From: Bacteroidales bacterium | GTDB lineage: Bacteria; Bacteroidota; Bacteroidia; Bacteroidales; UBA3663 | NCBI GenBank assembly: GCA_017618715.1 | Contig: JAFZTS010000026.1 | Span: 1-64,000 of the forward strand | Length of the DNA stretch: 64,000 bases | Reading direction: 5' to 3' | Shown: in pieces, positions 62,882 through 64,000 of the stretch | How the letters are laid out: each line of letters begins with the position of its first letter | Position numbering within the stretch: position 1 is the first letter of the stretch | Made by a program: the position numbers and the translations under genes | The notes under the pieces: generated by a model | What the model was told of the DNA's origin: nothing | Database searches by the model: none | The model's input: only the letters and a program-made list of their open reading frames with translations

Positions 62882-64000
62882 TTAGTAACCGGGGTTCTGC
62901 CATGCCTTCTTCTCGGCATCGGAGAGGTTCGAGCCATCTTCGTTCTGGAGGGCGTCGATGAACTTCTGCGGGATAGGACGATACATGTGGCGATCCTGCA
63001 CGTTGGGAGCCGCCTCGGGGTTGAAAGCTTTGGCGCGCTTTACGAGCAGGCATGTGCGGGCCAGTTCATCCCAACGGTTCCATTCGCCCAGCAACTCACG
63101 TGTGCGCTCGTTCATGATGAAGTTCAGCATGCGGTCGTAGTCGCCGCTTGCACCGATGGCAGCCAGCACCGCCTCATCTTCGGCGGGGAGTTGTGTGTAA
63201 CTCTTGATCTGGAGATCCGAAGCCTCGGTGGTCTCCTCGATACCTGTAGAGAGATAATAGGTATTGGTGTGGGTCATCGAAGCATAGTAGGCCTCGGTGT
63301 TCGAGAGCACCTTGCCCGACTTGTCCTTGTTCTTCTTAACCGAAGTGGCAGAAGCGGTCGAGTTGTCCTCGATACCGCCATCGGCCTTCAGGAATGCCAT
63401 CGAACCGTCGGTGTAGTAGCCACGGTCCTCATCCTTCTTCCATTGGCCACGGGCACGGATCACGTTGATGGTATTGATGGCCTCCTGGTACTGGCCCAGT
63501 CGAACCTGAGCCTCGGCCTTAACGAGGTAGGTCTCGCCGGTGCGGGCCATGATGACGTCACGATGTGCATCACCCTTCTCACCCGTGCGGGTGCCGTCGG
63601 CAGTCTTGTTGATGCCGCAGAAGACGTTCGAAGTGGCGGTGTTGCCGCTCACACCGTAGTTGAAGAGCACATACTGGCCGTTCATGAAGGTCGGGAAGGC
63701 ATTGGGCACCCATTTGCCGGTGCGGGGATTGACGAAGCTGTGGGCCACGCCGCCACGTCCGAATGTGCCATAAGGCTCACCGTCGAAACGATGGTCATCC
63801 TTCTTGTTGAGGATGAAGATGATACCCTCATCACCCAGGTCGGGCACCTGTTCGGCGGTGATCCCGTTTTCGGCAATCACGTCGTCGTCCTTCTTTTGGG
63901 CATGATTCAGGCCATAGACGGTCTTGAAGGTTTTCCACATGCGGGCATCGTTCACGTTGTCAAAGATTGAATAGGTATATTCCGTGGGACGGCAACGCTG
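62882..64000 (-). CDS. SusD/RagB-family nutrient-binding lipoprotein (C-terminal part, runs off the window)
   Basis: About 372 residues are visible; the frame is open to base 64000, so the N-terminus with the lipoprotein signal is outside. Family features: EAQVRLGQYQEAINTINVIRARG (TPR-like helix pair of SusD) and LNFIMNERTRELLGEWNRWDELARTCLLV (helical C-domain, shown in part), then YRPIPQKFIDALQ and a closing WQNPGY typical of RagB/SusD proteins. It belongs to the classic SusD family, not the SusD-like_2 branch of the 6898-8388 gene. Its SusC partner should be beyond 64 kb. The glycan is unknown, but the operon's GH2 suggests a beta-galactoside or similar. Confidence 0.95.
   Translation of the reverse strand, partial: QRCRPTEYTYSIFDNVNDARMWKTFKTVYGLNHAQKKDDDVIAENGITAEQVPDLGDEGIIFILNKKDDHRFDGEPYGTFGRGGVAHSFVNPRTGKWVPNAFPTFMNGQYVLFNYGVSGNTATSNVFCGINKTADGTRTGEKGDAHRDVIMARTGETYLVKAEAQVRLGQYQEAINTINVIRARGQWKKDEDRGYYTDGSMAFLKADGGIEDNSTASATSVKKNKDKSGKVLSNTEAYYASMTHTNTYYLSTGIEETTEASDLQIKSYTQLPAEDEAVLAAIGASGDYDRMLNFIMNERTRELLGEWNRWDELARTCLLVKRAKAFNPEAAPNVQDRHMYRPIPQKFIDALQNEDGSNLSDAEKKAWQNPGY

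Overview
The window looks like a chromosomal segment of a Bacteroidales bacterium, most likely Prevotella-like (Prevotellaceae). The evidence is a SusC/SusD pair, many lipoprotein-type glycoside hydrolases, and start regions that repeatedly carry the Bacteroidetes -7 box TAnnTTTG, often with TTTG 19-20 bases upstream. A Wzi-type outer-membrane protein and a GH10/GH43/symporter xylan cluster like the xyn cluster of Prevotella bryantii fit this too. No tRNA, rRNA, CRISPR array, transposase or phage gene was recognised.

Layout. 1-5.3 kb: end of GAPDH, agmatine deiminase, an unrecognised coiled-coil protein, then an FtsB/DivIC - membrane protein - Wzi - small lipoprotein run. 5.3-11.8 kb: a minus-strand SusC-SusD-Ig lipoprotein-Lipid_bd operon without its own glycosidase. 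12-18 kb: xylan cluster (esterase; divergent GH43, sugar:cation symporter, GH10). 18-27.5 kb: Zn/Cd-type P-ATPase with a His-rich tail, mannitol dehydrogenase/fructuronate reductase family enzyme, GH20, MscS channel, Fib-succ-type protein. 27.5-32 kb: a 1439-residue DUF4011 helicase-nuclease related to phage-defence proteins. 32-34 kb: groES-groEL. 34-40 kb: GT90, GH53 galactanase, divergent pectate lyase, TatC, YraN, then a probable structured small RNA with its own promoter and terminator. 40-53 kb: an array of 41-bp units, then a minus-strand run reading (in transcription order) DHDPS/NAL-family lyase, SSS symporter, Fe-alcohol dehydrogenase, PdxA2-like dehydrogenase, four-carbon acid sugar kinase, GH2, DUF5703 hydrolase and an AraC-like regulator. 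53-58 kb: patatin, DUF4421, HAD phosphatase, ECF sigma with a membrane partner, DUF3089 hydrolase. 58-64 kb: end of a polysaccharide locus (SusD, propeller-DUF362 fusion, GH2).

How it works together: most of the window is plant or host glycan use. Xylan, galactan/pectin and beta-galactoside/hexosamine glycans are cut at the surface or in the periplasm, imported by symporters and TonB systems, and fed into hexuronate and C4 acid-sugar catabolism. The xylan and galactan enzymes have no adjacent SusC/SusD, whereas the complete SusC/SusD operon has no adjacent enzyme on its own strand.

The strongest unexplained signal is a set of short tandem arrays with a strict 9-bp period (near 4.8, 17.9, 20.4, 41.6, 46.0, 49.0 and 53.7 kb). 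They sit at gene junctions or run in frame into coding sequence. Second is an eight-unit 41-bp array in which each unit can form two mutually exclusive hairpins. It lies just upstream of the small-RNA promoter.
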